From Promethearchaeota archaeon (GTDB taxonomy: Archaea > Asgardarchaeota > Lokiarchaeia > Sigyniarchaeales > SOKP01), in assembly GCA_030606485.1 (NCBI GenBank), contig JAUWGH010000001.1:434001-498000 (forward strand): a DNA stretch of 64,000 nucleotides. Direction: 5' to 3'. Shown one piece after another: positions 36,550 through 47,285 of the stretch (positions are counted from its first letter, which is position 1; every line of letters begins with the position of its first letter). The notes under the pieces are model-generated. The model was given only the letters and a program-made list of their open reading frames with translations. It was not told where the DNA came from and did not search any database. Made by a program: the position numbers and the translations under genes.

Positions 36550-37740
36550 ATGAAGATAATTTATTTTGTACATTATTTCCCCCCGAATACTGGAGCCGCA
36601 GCAGTTAATTCTTTTAAAATTACAACTTTTTTAGCAAAACATGGGCATAAAATAATTGTTTTAGCACCTAAGGAAATATCAAAAACATTTAAGTTAGAAA
36701 AAACTCTTCCAATTGGGAATTTAAAAAATTTCGAAATTATTAATTCTAATTCCATTATAAAATTCCCATTTAATCTTATTTTCTCTCATTATGAAAATAG
36801 TTTAAGAATATTACTCCGAATTAATAAAGAATTTAACCCCAATCTCTTAATGGCGCAATATCACGCGTTTCATTTTGCATCCGTAGCTGGAGGAATTTGC
36901 GCAAAACGAATGAAAATTCCTTATGTAATTCGTTCTCATGATATATTTATTGATTTAGATACGCTTCCTTTTTGGTATAGGAATTATGTTCAAATTTTTT
37001 ATCCAATTATTCGTAAATCGATTAAAAATTCAGACTTTTTTTACGTAACAACTTCAGAAATGAAGTATTATCTTGAAAAGCTTAAAGAATTTAGAAAAGT
37101 TAAGTTTAGAATCCATCATAATGGAGTAGATACAAATATCTTTTATCCCAAACCTGATAACACATTGAAACAACAATTTAATTGCGAAAATTTAATCCTC
37201 TACACAGGTTTATTATCGAAGGATTTAGGAATACAAAATCTGATTCAGGTTTTAGGAGAGGTTTTTAAGATTAAAAAGCAAACTCATATCTTAATAATTG
37301 GAGAGGGCTTTTATAAACAAAATATTATTGATTATGCCAAAAAACATGATTTTTTTGATAAAATTCACTTTTTGAAAGCAGTTCCTCATCGTGAAATTCC
37401 TTTTTATATTAATAATTGTGATATCGGAATTGGGCGATTGACTGATGTAAAAAGTTTGAAATATACCATTCCAGTTAAGTGCTTAGAGTATATGGCGTGC
37501 AAATTGCCTTTTATTACCTCAAAAATTTCGTCTGATCTATTAAAAAAAAATGATGTAGGTATTGAAATCAAAGATATAAATCAACCAAAGAGTATTGCGA
37601 ATAATTTAATTCATTTAATTGAGGATAAAGGTTTCAGAGAAAAATTGGGAATTAATGGTTTAAAGAAGGTTAAGGCAAAATTTAATTGGGAAAAAATTAT
37701 GGAAAGATTTATCATTGAATTGGAATTGATTATTAATTAA
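36550..37740 (+). CDS. GT4-family glycosyltransferase
   Basis: A 396-residue GT-B glycosyltransferase. The N-terminus KIIYFVHYFPPNTGAAAVNS (residues 2-21) has the Pro-Pro-Asn-Thr-Gly loop after the first strand. The donor domain starts near 221 with LYTGLLSKDLGIQNLIQVL and contains LIIGEGFYKQNII and VPHREIPFYINNCDIGIGRL, followed by the conserved PVKCLEYMACKLPFI (Glu in the E-x7-E region) near 308-322. It belongs to the WcaI/colanic-acid-like GT4 type often found in capsule clusters. The membrane-protein gene follows 56 bases later. Substrate unknown. Confidence 0.87.
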   Translation: MKIIYFVHYFPPNTGAAAVNSFKITTFLAKHGHKIIVLAPKEISKTFKLEKTLPIGNLKNFEIINSNSIIKFPFNLIFSHYENSLRILLRINKEFNPNLLMAQYHAFHFASVAGGICAKRMKIPYVIRSHDIFIDLDTLPFWYRNYVQIFYPIIRKSIKNSDFFYVTTSEMKYYLEKLKEFRKVKFRIHHNGVDTNIFYPKPDNTLKQQFNCENLILYTGLLSKDLGIQNLIQVLGEVFKIKKQTHILIIGEGFYKQNIIDYAKKHDFFDKIHFLKAVPHREIPFYINNCDIGIGRLTDVKSLKYTIPVKCLEYMACKLPFITSKISSDLLKKNDVGIEIKDINQPKSIANNLIHLIEDKGFREKLGINGLKKVKAKFNWEKIMERFIIELELIIN

Positions 37741-37796
37741 AAATTAAATTAGGGTTATCTTAAAAAATAATAATAAAACTAGAAATAGATGTGTTT

Positions 37797-39836
37797 ATGA
37801 ATATATTTTACATTTTTTACCTAATTATTCTCTTCTTACCTGGTGAGACAATATTTCAATTGGGTTTTCTTAAAAAAAAAGAGAAGATCTTACAATTTTC
37901 AATAATTGAGCATTTAATATATGTTGTTATCATTGGATTATCTTTTTCTTCGACAGTATGTTTATTTCTAGCCATTTTTCAGCAATTAAATCTTCTTTTA
38001 TTAATTTTAATCGATTTAGGGGTTTTTATTATTAGTTTTTTTTTAAATAATTTTAATAAAAAATCCATAAATGACAATATATTAATTTTTAGAATAATAG
38101 AATATTTTAAATCTCGAGAAACTATTTCATTTAAGAAAATAATTAAAAATTATTACGTAACTATCTTTTCCGCGGTTATATTTTTTGTGATTTATCTTTT
38201 AATGTTAATGACTTTTAAATATATCCCAAATCATGATATATGGTATTTTACCCAATGGGCTATTGACATCGTTAAACATAATCCGAATATTCTATATTCA
38301 CAAGAAAATGTTGAATTATATTTAGGAGAAATTCTTTATATAAATTTCCAAAATTATTATTTGGCAATTTTTCTTTTATTTGATATAGAATTATGGGAAT
38401 TTCTCATTCATTATATTCTTCCATTAATTCCTTTAATTTGTTTATTTCTATTAATAATTAATTTTACTTCTTACAGGAGAGATCATAAGAAATATATACC
38501 GATAATCCTCTTATTTTCCAGTTATTATTTACTAAATTGGTTTTTTTATGCGTCTCCAGTAATTTTTTCAATTATTATTGGATTATTACTCATAAATTCA
38601 ATATTTGATAAAAAAAAAAGATCAGTTTTATTGATAATAATTCTTGGATTTTATATGTATCTCTTTCATACTATTACAACTGGCTTGTTTGCAATTAGTT
38701 TTTTCTTTACTTTTATATTCTTATTGCTAATAAATTTTAAAAATAAGGAAAAGAGAAAAGAATATAAAGATTTTATTAAAAGTAAAATAAAACTGTTTAT
38801 TTTTTTAATTCTGATTTTCTCAACAATGGTTATTTTAATTTTGATAATTTTCTCTACTCAGATTTTCGTTTTTTTAAATAAATATATTGGAGATTTATAT
38901 AATTTTCAAGAAAGAGCTTTTTCACCTAATATCCTTGATTGGTTTTTTGGGAATGTAGGAATTTTCATTCTTTTAATTAGTATTTTAACTATGTACTTTA
39001 TATATTCAAATATTCAAAATAAAAATATAGGATCTTTAAAAAACTTTGAAATTCCACAAAGTAAGATTAATGTCTTGTTTTTTTCTTGGTTCTTGCTTGT
39101 TGAGATGGTAATTATATGCCTATTTCTCCCGTATTGGTATTTCCTTACAGGAATTCCATATTTATATTACCGTTATTTTATCTATCTTGACCTATCGTGC
39201 ATAATTTTAGCACCCTTTGGTTTTCGGTTTATTATTAAACATATTCAAAATTTAAAGATTGAGAAAAAAAGAATATCTCAATATTTAAAAATTTTCAAAT
39301 TATCATTCTTTATTTCTATTGTAATTATGACATGGATACATTTTATTTATAAATATAATTTGGGAACACATTTTTCATATGTCCCGGAAGAGCATATTGA
39401 TACATATTTTTGGTTAAAATCTAATACACCTTCAAATTCAGTGTATTTTGTTTCACCATATACAAATTCTTCAACTGTATATATGCATTGCGTTCTGGAT
39501 GATAGAATTTTTATAAACCAGAGCTTGGGATGGGAGATTTTTAATGATTCATTGTATATTAATGGAGATAACGATAATTTTAATATTTTTATTGAGTATA
39601 ATTTTAAAAAAAGCAAACCGATTGATAAACGATGGGCGTATTCACAATCATTCCCTGAAAACTATACTGATAAAAAGGTTGATTACATAATTCTTGATGA
39701 CTATTATAATCATTATTTAACCAATCGCTTACTTCATAATAAAACATGTTTTGAGGTAATTAAATCTACTTTTAACTACGATCATCTTATTAGGAGAAAA
39801 TACATGATTTATGTTTTCCGTACAAAAAGCTATTAA
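37797..39836 (+). CDS. GT-C-like polytopic membrane protein (tandem paralogue 1)
   Basis: A 679-residue protein with about 13 membrane helices. It begins MNIFYIFYLIILFLPGETIF, nearly the same as the next gene, so I chose ATG 37797 rather than GTG 37791. It contains the outer-loop motif YIPNHDIWYFTQWAIDIV near 145-162; the Asp and Trp match those of the neighbour's YIPAKDIWRYAEWAVDIA and resemble the acidic first loop of GT-C transferases. A soluble outer domain follows the last helix (YFWLKSNTPSNSVYFVSPY, about 535-553). The family would use polyprenyl-phosphate sugars or move glycans outside the membrane; this is inferred from topology and context, not from a recognised named family. Confidence 0.7.
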   Translation: MNIFYIFYLIILFLPGETIFQLGFLKKKEKILQFSIIEHLIYVVIIGLSFSSTVCLFLAIFQQLNLLLLILIDLGVFIISFFLNNFNKKSINDNILIFRIIEYFKSRETISFKKIIKNYYVTIFSAVIFFVIYLLMLMTFKYIPNHDIWYFTQWAIDIVKHNPNILYSQENVELYLGEILYINFQNYYLAIFLLFDIELWEFLIHYILPLIPLICLFLLIINFTSYRRDHKKYIPIILLFSSYYLLNWFFYASPVIFSIIIGLLLINSIFDKKKRSVLLIIILGFYMYLFHTITTGLFAISFFFTFIFLLLINFKNKEKRKEYKDFIKSKIKLFIFLILIFSTMVILILIIFSTQIFVFLNKYIGDLYNFQERAFSPNILDWFFGNVGIFILLISILTMYFIYSNIQNKNIGSLKNFEIPQSKINVLFFSWFLLVEMVIICLFLPYWYFLTGIPYLYYRYFIYLDLSCIILAPFGFRFIIKHIQNLKIEKKRISQYLKIFKLSFFISIVIMTWIHFIYKYNLGTHFSYVPEEHIDTYFWLKSNTPSNSVYFVSPYTNSSTVYMHCVLDDRIFINQSLGWEIFNDSLYINGDNDNFNIFIEYNFKKSKPIDKRWAYSQSFPENYTDKKVDYIILDDYYNHYLTNRLLHNKTCFEVIKSTFNYDHLIRRKYMIYVFRTKSY

Positions 39837-40039
39837 AATAGTTTTTTAAAGGTTTTTACTTAGTTAATAATGCTAAATAATCTTTAAGATTAAATATCTG
39901 TATATAATCTGATATCCTAAAAATAACATAATTGTTATAAGACTATAGTCGTTTTCTCTTATTATCCCAATATTTTTAATGAATTTAAGATAATTATTAT
40001 TATTATCTAATAAAGAGATTTTAACTATCAAGTGAGGAT

Positions 40040-42625
40040 ATGAATTTATTTTATATATTTTATTTAATAATTCTTTTCTTACCAGGGGAAACGATTATTC
40101 AACTTTGTTTCCCATTAAAAGAAAAGATATTAAGATATTCAATTTTAGAGCATTTAGTTTATCTTGTCATTTTAGGTTTATGTTTCTCCTCTCTTATATC
40201 TCTTCTTCTTTCGATTTCTCAAAGATTAAGCATTTTTTCATTAATTATGATAAATGTTCCTTTCTTTCTGATGTCTTTCTTCTTAGATATCTATAATATA
40301 AAACTGATCAATAAATCTGTTTTGATTTTTAGAATTATTAAGGCAATAAAATTAAAAGGCAATTTTCTCAAGATTCTTAAAAAGGATTATTTAGTATCAA
40401 TAATAATCTCAATTGTTTTTATTTTTTTTTTTATAAGTCTTTTAAAATCTTATCTTTATATTCCAGCTAAAGACATTTGGCGTTATGCTGAATGGGCAGT
40501 AGATATTGCTAAATACCAACCAAATATATTACAAGATAGGCATCATATTAGTTGGTATTTAGGTGAAATATATTATACAAAATTTTATAATTTCTTTTTA
40601 AGTTCAATGATACTTGGAGATGTAGAATCGTGGGATTTTATTATACAATTTATTATTCCCATTTTGATAATCATTTTATTGATTTTATTAATTATTGATT
40701 TTACAAGTAAAATCAATAAGAAAATAAATTTTCTTCCGGTAATTTTTTTATCCTCTTCTTATTATCTATTAAATTGGTTTTTTTACAGCTTACCTACAAC
40801 TATTGCGTGTATTTTGGGAATTCTATCCATAATATCTTTATATAATAAAAAAAAGCGTTCATATTTAATGTTCGGGTTATGTGTAATTTTTGCATATTTA
40901 TTTCATACAGCAACGGCTTTATTATTTTTAATACCCATAGGTCTGAATCTAATAATATTATTTTTAATTAAAATTAGTTCAAAAGAATTAAGAAGAATAT
41001 TATTACGAAAAATTAAAGAGAAATTTTACATTTATATTTTCCTTTCAATAGTCATTTCCGCTATAGTTATTGGGGGGGTTATTGTTTTTTTTACTCCAAT
41101 TCTATTTTCACCTACATATTTTGAGCAGTTTCTTGATCAATATCCTCGTATACAAAGCAGATTAAAAAATTATGAAATAAGATCTCTTCCACCTGACTTA
41201 TTCTTTTGGATTCGGGATTTACTTGGACCACATATTCTTTTACTAAGCTTATTTTTAATTATTTTTTTAGTTCGAAAATTTATAAAAAACGAGAAAATTA
41301 ATTTTTTTAAATCTAAATATTCAGGGCGTTTTTCAAATGGAAAAGTTAAAACTCAGGACATTACATTAAACAATTTATTTTTTTTTTGGGTTTTTCTAGT
41401 TATTTTAATATTAATTTGTATTTTTTTACCAATCTGGTATTGGTTTTCAACATTTCCATACCAGTACTATAGGTATTTTATATATATTGATTTAGCATGT
41501 TTATTTCTTGCCCCGTTTGGTTTTGATTTGATAATAAAATATTTGGCCCAAAAAAAATATAAGAAAAAAAGAATCTCAAAACATTATGTAAAAATTTTTT
41601 ACGTATCTTTTATTAGCCTAACATTATATTTTTCATCATTCCATTTTTTTATAAGAGATTACAATCTTTATAATGTCTATGAAGATATCCCGGAAGCCAA
41701 TCTAAATATCTATTATTGGTTAAGAGACAATACTGATAATGATTCAATTTATTGTGCTTCTCCTTATTCTGATTGTGGCGAGATTTATTATCATCCTATT
41801 TTGAATGATCGAAAATTTCTTGATCCAAGTTATCAATATCGTTTTTTCAATGATTCTCAATATAGTTCTATTTATGATATTGATTATCTTCATTTTCTCC
41901 GTTATCTATATGTATTAAGGAAATTAATAAATCTACGATTTGCTAGTTCAGATTATACTGCTATATATACTAAAGATAAAGTTGATTATATTATTTTAGA
42001 TGATTATTATAATCCGAATTTAAGTAAATTAATGAGTCTCGACAATAATTCCTTTCTGATGCTTAAAAATTGGACAGATTGGAGACCTTTTACAAAAGAA
42101 CCTTATCATATATATCTTTTTTACTATAAAGATTATTATAATTTTTTTTTTAATCCAACTTTTGAATATGAATATCCTGAATGGTTTTTAGTTGAGGAAA
42201 AATATAATGAAACCTTGAACCGTTCCGATTTTGATCCTTATGAAGGAGATTATTCTCTTCTTTATAATAGAAGTGTTCTACTTCGAAGAGGCTATTTTAT
42301 AATAAGTAAAGATTTTACATTATCTTCTCAATATAATTATTCATTTTCATGCTATTTGAAATATATATTGTATCCAAATGAGAATGCAACTTTAACAATT
42401 AGATTCTTAATTAACTATTATGATTATGATTGGAAATTAATATCCCATGAAAATGTTTATACTCTAAAAAATTACAATTTTTTAATGCCTTATTCATTAG
42501 TGAATTTCACTTTTCCAATAATTCCTGGGAGCTATTATGAACAAATTGAAGTTGAATTAGAAATTACTCCGTCAAGCAAAGTCATAATACTATTAGATAA
42601 TATATTTTTAAAAAGAGTTGTTTGA
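40040..42625 (+). CDS. GT-C-like polytopic membrane protein with C-terminal beta-sandwich (tandem paralogue 2)
   Basis: The first 690 residues are homologous to the preceding gene: same LFLPGETI N-terminus, the outer-loop motif YIPAKDIWRYAEWAVDIA near 149-166, HISWYLGEIYY near 176-186, and the outer domain YYWLRDNTDNDSIYCASPYS. It then carries an extra domain of about 160 residues (about 700-861) starting FNPTFEYEYPEWFLVEEKYN and containing DPYEGDYSLLYNRS and an aromatic-rich set of strands. This looks like a carbohydrate-binding-type beta-sandwich. So one paralogue of the pair gained or lost an outer binding module. GAGG lies before the ATG. Confidence 0.7.
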   Translation: MNLFYIFYLIILFLPGETIIQLCFPLKEKILRYSILEHLVYLVILGLCFSSLISLLLSISQRLSIFSLIMINVPFFLMSFFLDIYNIKLINKSVLIFRIIKAIKLKGNFLKILKKDYLVSIIISIVFIFFFISLLKSYLYIPAKDIWRYAEWAVDIAKYQPNILQDRHHISWYLGEIYYTKFYNFFLSSMILGDVESWDFIIQFIIPILIIILLILLIIDFTSKINKKINFLPVIFLSSSYYLLNWFFYSLPTTIACILGILSIISLYNKKKRSYLMFGLCVIFAYLFHTATALLFLIPIGLNLIILFLIKISSKELRRILLRKIKEKFYIYIFLSIVISAIVIGGVIVFFTPILFSPTYFEQFLDQYPRIQSRLKNYEIRSLPPDLFFWIRDLLGPHILLLSLFLIIFLVRKFIKNEKINFFKSKYSGRFSNGKVKTQDITLNNLFFFWVFLVILILICIFLPIWYWFSTFPYQYYRYFIYIDLACLFLAPFGFDLIIKYLAQKKYKKKRISKHYVKIFYVSFISLTLYFSSFHFFIRDYNLYNVYEDIPEANLNIYYWLRDNTDNDSIYCASPYSDCGEIYYHPILNDRKFLDPSYQYRFFNDSQYSSIYDIDYLHFLRYLYVLRKLINLRFASSDYTAIYTKDKVDYIILDDYYNPNLSKLMSLDNNSFLMLKNWTDWRPFTKEPYHIYLFYYKDYYNFFFNPTFEYEYPEWFLVEEKYNETLNRSDFDPYEGDYSLLYNRSVLLRRGYFIISKDFTLSSQYNYSFSCYLKYILYPNENATLTIRFLINYYDYDWKLISHENVYTLKNYNFLMPYSLVNFTFPIIPGSYYEQIEVELEITPSSKVIILLDNIFLKRVV

Positions 42626-42778
42626 AAAAAATTATCTTTTAATATAAATTAAATTAATTCTTTTCGAGAAAAAATATTTAATGAACTGGTATTGCATTTC
42701 GATTTTTAATTTTCTACTAATTAAGATACTATTTTTCAAAATTTTTTTAACAATTCTAATACTTTTCTTATTAAAAAA

Positions 42779-44956
42779 GTGTTTAATCCCAAGGAAAGGT
42801 CAAATTATTTGGAGAAAAAATGGATTTTTCTTATAATTCAGTTTTTATGTATTTTTAGTTATTTATTTGTGTTTTTTTGTAATTTTAATATTTTATTTTT
42901 AAAAATTTTCTTAGGTATAATTTTCCTCCTTTTTATTCCCGGATATAATTTAATAAATATCTTATTTCCGGAGTTTTCTATAAAAGTTAGGTTAGGATTA
43001 TGCTCAGTATTTAGCTTGGGCTTAGAGGTTTTAATTATGTTAATTTACTATATTGTTGGTGTATCACTCCCTAACAGTAATCCATTTTTTTTTGATATTA
43101 ATATATTAGTCATTTTATTCTCTATTCTTTCAGTTCTATTGATACTTATTTATTTTTTTAAGTATTCCGATTATGAAAAAATTTCGATGAATACCAATGG
43201 ATGTATTAGGCGGGTCTATTATAAATTCAAAAATAATAAATTCTATGTTATTTTAACGTTTATCTTTATTATAGATTTAATTTTATTATGTCTTAACGTA
43301 TATTTAAATAGAGTCTCATTAACAAGAAACCAAATTCGTATTCAATATTCTGAAAATTTTACATTTTTCTATTATTGCGATTTTTATTTTTATATTTTTT
43401 ATTCTATAGCGATAATATTATTAATTTTTTTTGCGGTTAGATTTCAAAATAAAATTTTATTTATTTCTCTCGTTTGCCTGTTTTTATACAGTCAATTAAT
43501 TATTCCCTATTTACAAATTGGAGATTTCTTTGTCTATGATGCTATTTTCTTAGAAGATTTGATTTTATCCTACAATAATTATGGCTTAACTCCAATGGAG
43601 AAGTATGGTGGTTTAATAATAAATCTTGAAGATTCTTTTTGGGGGTTAAGATATATTACGAGCACTTTCTTTGGAATTTTATTAATTAATTTTACTGGAA
43701 CTGATATTTTTTTTTCACTAAGTTTTTTATATCCCTTAAGTATTTGTCTATCTCCTTTTTTTATTTATGGTTTAATTGAACATCTCTCGAATAATAATAA
43801 TAAAAAAGAAAACTCTATAAAAATTTTGACATTATTCGCAATTTTTAATCCTATTTTTTTAAAATTTGGACACACAGCAACAACAGTTGTTATTGGATTT
43901 AATATTTTCATCATATTGATTTTTCTTCTCTATATCATCTTTAAAACTCAAATTTTAAGTATAAAATATATTTTAGTTATTATTTTTCTATATTCTTTTT
44001 TGAGTTTTACTCACATTGAAGAAGCATTGTATTATCTACCTATCCTTTTTGTAGTCGGGGTTTTTTCTATAATTTTTATAGAAAAGGAATTACAACGTCC
44101 CAATTTTTTATCAAAAAGTATAAATGGTAAATCTTTTATTAAGAAATATTGTATTTTATTTGGAATTTTAATATTGTTATTTTATGTGAGCCAAGAGTTT
44201 TTAGGGTATTTTTCCACATATATTTCGTTTTTTAATAATTTTCCACTATTCAATTTTATTTTTACTCTCTATTCTGATTCAAAAATCTTATCATTTCCTT
44301 TTATTTTTGAAAGACACGTTAGTTTAAGCTTATTTATAATTATAATATGTTTTTTAATTCCAATTTTGATGTATATTCTATTTTTTTTAATAAATTTTTA
44401 TAAATCTAAACTAGCTAATATTAAAGCCATTTTTGTGAATTTTTTCAATAAATTTCAAAAATTTTTAACACAAAGGAAAATTAGGTTTGGCTTTCAATTA
44501 ATGTTAATTATATCTTTTATCTTAGCCCCTATTTTTCTAAATTTCATTATAGGTGTTTATGGAGAAGAGGTTGGTAAAATTTTGGAATTCGATGGTATTT
44601 TAATTATTTTGGAAGTTATTATATTATATAATTTTTTCATTATTCAGATTTTCATGTTTGTTAAAAATCTATTATTTTATAAACAAAATAAGTCGTATGA
44701 ACTATTTTTTCTAATAATTTTAGTTTGTTTAACTGGTTCAATTGGTTTTTTTGCCTTATCATCAATCCGTATAGCATTTATTGTTTATGAATTGCAAAAA
44801 TTTATTTATCTACTTATTTTTTTTAATGTATTTTTAATGAAAGAGAATTACTTCGTAGATCTCAGAAAAAAGAAATTTAAATATTTCTTAATGCTCATCT
44901 TTATTATGATGATAGGTGGTTTAACTATTAGTTTTAGAAAATTAAAATTCGGTTAA
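42779..44956 (+). CDS. Polytopic membrane protein, DUF1616-like N-terminus (paralogue of 50618)
   Basis: A 725-residue protein with about 16 membrane helices. FLLFIPGYNLINILFPEF near residues 45-62 and the following IKVRLGLCSVFSLGLEVLIM resemble the N-terminal region of archaeal DUF1616 proteins. The outer-loop motif IGDFFVYDAIFLEDLI near 245-260 corresponds to VVASDMDFLKTIYENYL in the paralogue at 50618. The C-terminus ends in SFRKLKFG, while the paralogue ends in SLRKLGFG. The start is GTG. Its stop is two bases from the next gene's ATG, so it is co-transcribed with the double GT2. It may be a transferase or a polymerase-like protein; function is not established. Confidence 0.65.
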   Translation: MFNPKERSNYLEKKWIFLIIQFLCIFSYLFVFFCNFNILFLKIFLGIIFLLFIPGYNLINILFPEFSIKVRLGLCSVFSLGLEVLIMLIYYIVGVSLPNSNPFFFDINILVILFSILSVLLILIYFFKYSDYEKISMNTNGCIRRVYYKFKNNKFYVILTFIFIIDLILLCLNVYLNRVSLTRNQIRIQYSENFTFFYYCDFYFYIFYSIAIILLIFFAVRFQNKILFISLVCLFLYSQLIIPYLQIGDFFVYDAIFLEDLILSYNNYGLTPMEKYGGLIINLEDSFWGLRYITSTFFGILLINFTGTDIFFSLSFLYPLSICLSPFFIYGLIEHLSNNNNKKENSIKILTLFAIFNPIFLKFGHTATTVVIGFNIFIILIFLLYIIFKTQILSIKYILVIIFLYSFLSFTHIEEALYYLPILFVVGVFSIIFIEKELQRPNFLSKSINGKSFIKKYCILFGILILLFYVSQEFLGYFSTYISFFNNFPLFNFIFTLYSDSKILSFPFIFERHVSLSLFIIIICFLIPILMYILFFLINFYKSKLANIKAIFVNFFNKFQKFLTQRKIRFGFQLMLIISFILAPIFLNFIIGVYGEEVGKILEFDGILIILEVIILYNFFIIQIFMFVKNLLFYKQNKSYELFFLIILVCLTGSIGFFALSSIRIAFIVYELQKFIYLLIFFNVFLMKENYFVDLRKKKFKYFLMLIFIMMIGGLTISFRKLKFG

Positions 44957-44958
44957 AA

Positions 44959-47175
44959 ATGTCTGAAGAATCAAACGATGCGCCTCTAATTTCTATAGTA
45001 GTAGGTGTTCGAAATATGGAAGACACCATTGAATCCTGTATCAATAGTTTATTAAATCAAACTTATAAAAATAAAGAAATTATTATAATAAATGATGGTT
45101 CAGATGATAAGACATTACCAATAATACAAAAAATTAAAAGAGAAAATAATAAAATTGCATTTAAGGTAATTACAACTGAGAAAAAAGGTATTTCCCATGC
45201 ACGAAATTTAGGATATGAACTTGCAAAAGGTGAATTTGTAGCTTATTCCGATGCAGATTGTATCTTAGTAAAAAATTGGTTAGATGTAGTTATTCCCCAT
45301 TTTAAAGATCCAAAAGTAGCACTAGTTGGAGGCGTCACGATATTTAGATCTGATAATTCCTATTCTTCAATTTATAGACAAATTGAGTTTGAAAAAAGAT
45401 ATGAAAATATAACAAAGAAAGAAGTTGTTTGGGCTGGGGGTCCGGGATCAATATTTAGAAAATCAGTTCTAGAAGAAATCGGAGGCTTTAATCCTAACTG
45501 GATTCATGGAGAAGATGCTGAAATTTCATTTCTTATTTATGAAAAAAATTATAAAATAATAAAGGAAAACTCCGCCATTACATATCATGTTGCTGAAAAA
45601 AATTTTAAGAGATTAATCTTTAAAGGATATAGAGATGGAAGAGCATATGTTAGAGCTACTTTTTTTCACCCAAAAACTTCTTTAAAAAATAAATTTAATA
45701 CTTCATGGTATTTATCCTATGATATGGTTTTTCAACCTATATTATATGGCATTTTATTAATGCTAATACCTACGATTTTACTCTTATGGTTGTTTAATAT
45801 TTATTATTTTATTATAGTGTGGGGAATATGGGACGCACGTTTTCCAAATGTATTCAGAATAAGTATCTATATATTTATTATCTTATTCTCCTTTCTATTC
45901 TTTTATTCATTTATTCCCTCATATTATGTAGCGAAAAGAATTAAAAATAAGAAGGTTAGTTATTTTATTAAAAGCATCTTTTTACACATTATTAGAGGAT
46001 TTGCTTGGGGGCTAAGTCTTATTTTTGGAATTATCAATGCTATCCGATATAAGTTTTTTTCTCTTACAAAATTAGACGATTATAAACTGTTAGATAGTCA
46101 ATATTATTATAAATTAAAACCAATCGAGAATAAAATTACCAATATTGATTATTCAAGTATTAAATCAGAAGAAATGGATTTAATTTCAATCGTGATTGTC
46201 ACTTATAATAATGAAAAAACAATAAAAGCTGTACTTAATTCAATCTTCAATTCATTTTTTAAAAATTTAGAAATTATTATAATCGATTGTAATTCTCAGG
46301 ATAAAACAGTAGAAATTGTTAAAAGTTTTAAAAATCTAAAAATTAGACCATTTTTTTTGGAAAAAAATATAGGATATGCTAAAGCGAACAACTTTGGAGC
46401 TAAAAAAAGTAAAGGTAAATTCGTCATTTTCTTAAACCCAGACGCAGTTTTTGAAAAAAACACTATTTCTGGTTTATATCATACATATCAAGAATTAAGA
46501 AAAAACTATAATAAAATCATTTTATCTCCTAAAATTAATATTTTATCCAAAGGGCTCCAAATTTTCAAAATTGGAACAATTAACTCGATGGGATTTGCAT
46601 TTTTCGATCATTTGGATGGATATAAAGAAAAAGTTATTCAAAAGACAGATTTCGTCTCTGGTTGTTGTATTTTTATAGCTCTACAAGACTTTTTTGATTT
46701 AAATGCCTTTAATTCAAAATATTTTATGTATTACGAAGATGTAGAATTCTCAATTAGAGCGAGATATCGTAGATATAAATTGTTTGTTATTAACAATCTT
46801 TCTATTACGCACTTGAAATCAGATTTAGATTATAAATTAAATAAAAATAAATACTATTTTGTTGAAAGGAATAGAATTATAACTTTACTTCGATATAATC
46901 CTAGAAAAAAGAAGAATATTATCAAAATTATATTATTTGAACCAATATCAATTATTCATGCACTTTTTAATGGATTCTTGTCTATGCGAGCATTGATTTA
47001 TTCATATTTTTTAAAAAATAGGAAAACAAAATCTTTTGAAAATCTAAAAAATAAGGTAGTTATTAGCAATAAAACGCGAACTAAAGATCTTTTCTTTTTT
47101 TCTGGTTTTAAACCACAATATCAATTTCTTTTAATTTTTTTCGAATGGTATTTAAAAATTCTAAATAAAATTTAA
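44959..47175 (+). CDS. Membrane-anchored GT2 glycosyltransferase with two catalytic domains
   Basis: The 738-residue protein has two GT-A domains in tandem. The first (about residues 9-235) has SIVVGVRNMEDTIESCINSL, IINDGSDDKT near 48-57 and the metal-binding AYSDADCIL near 96-104. Then come three to four membrane helices (about 255-365). The second (about 408-650) has SIVIVTYNNEKTIKAVL, IIDCNSQDKT near 434-443, LNPDAVFEK near 491-499 (Asn-Pro-Asp-Ala, a rhamnosyltransferase-like variant of DXD) and YYEDVEFSIRARY. Two-domain GT2 proteins can add alternating sugars and thus build a repeating polymer. It directly follows the 42779 gene. Confidence 0.87.
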   Translation: MSEESNDAPLISIVVGVRNMEDTIESCINSLLNQTYKNKEIIIINDGSDDKTLPIIQKIKRENNKIAFKVITTEKKGISHARNLGYELAKGEFVAYSDADCILVKNWLDVVIPHFKDPKVALVGGVTIFRSDNSYSSIYRQIEFEKRYENITKKEVVWAGGPGSIFRKSVLEEIGGFNPNWIHGEDAEISFLIYEKNYKIIKENSAITYHVAEKNFKRLIFKGYRDGRAYVRATFFHPKTSLKNKFNTSWYLSYDMVFQPILYGILLMLIPTILLLWLFNIYYFIIVWGIWDARFPNVFRISIYIFIILFSFLFFYSFIPSYYVAKRIKNKKVSYFIKSIFLHIIRGFAWGLSLIFGIINAIRYKFFSLTKLDDYKLLDSQYYYKLKPIENKITNIDYSSIKSEEMDLISIVIVTYNNEKTIKAVLNSIFNSFFKNLEIIIIDCNSQDKTVEIVKSFKNLKIRPFFLEKNIGYAKANNFGAKKSKGKFVIFLNPDAVFEKNTISGLYHTYQELRKNYNKIILSPKINILSKGLQIFKIGTINSMGFAFFDHLDGYKEKVIQKTDFVSGCCIFIALQDFFDLNAFNSKYFMYYEDVEFSIRARYRRYKLFVINNLSITHLKSDLDYKLNKNKYYFVERNRIITLLRYNPRKKKNIIKIILFEPISIIHALFNGFLSMRALIYSYFLKNRKTKSFENLKNKVVISNKTRTKDLFFFSGFKPQYQFLLIFFEWYLKILNKI

Positions 47176-47285
47176 ATGAATTTTGTTTTAATTGAATGTT
47201 AAAATTTTCAAAAAAATTAACTATTTAATTTAATTATAATATTAAAAAAAAATACAAATTTTTTGAAAGTAAAAATAAGAAATCA

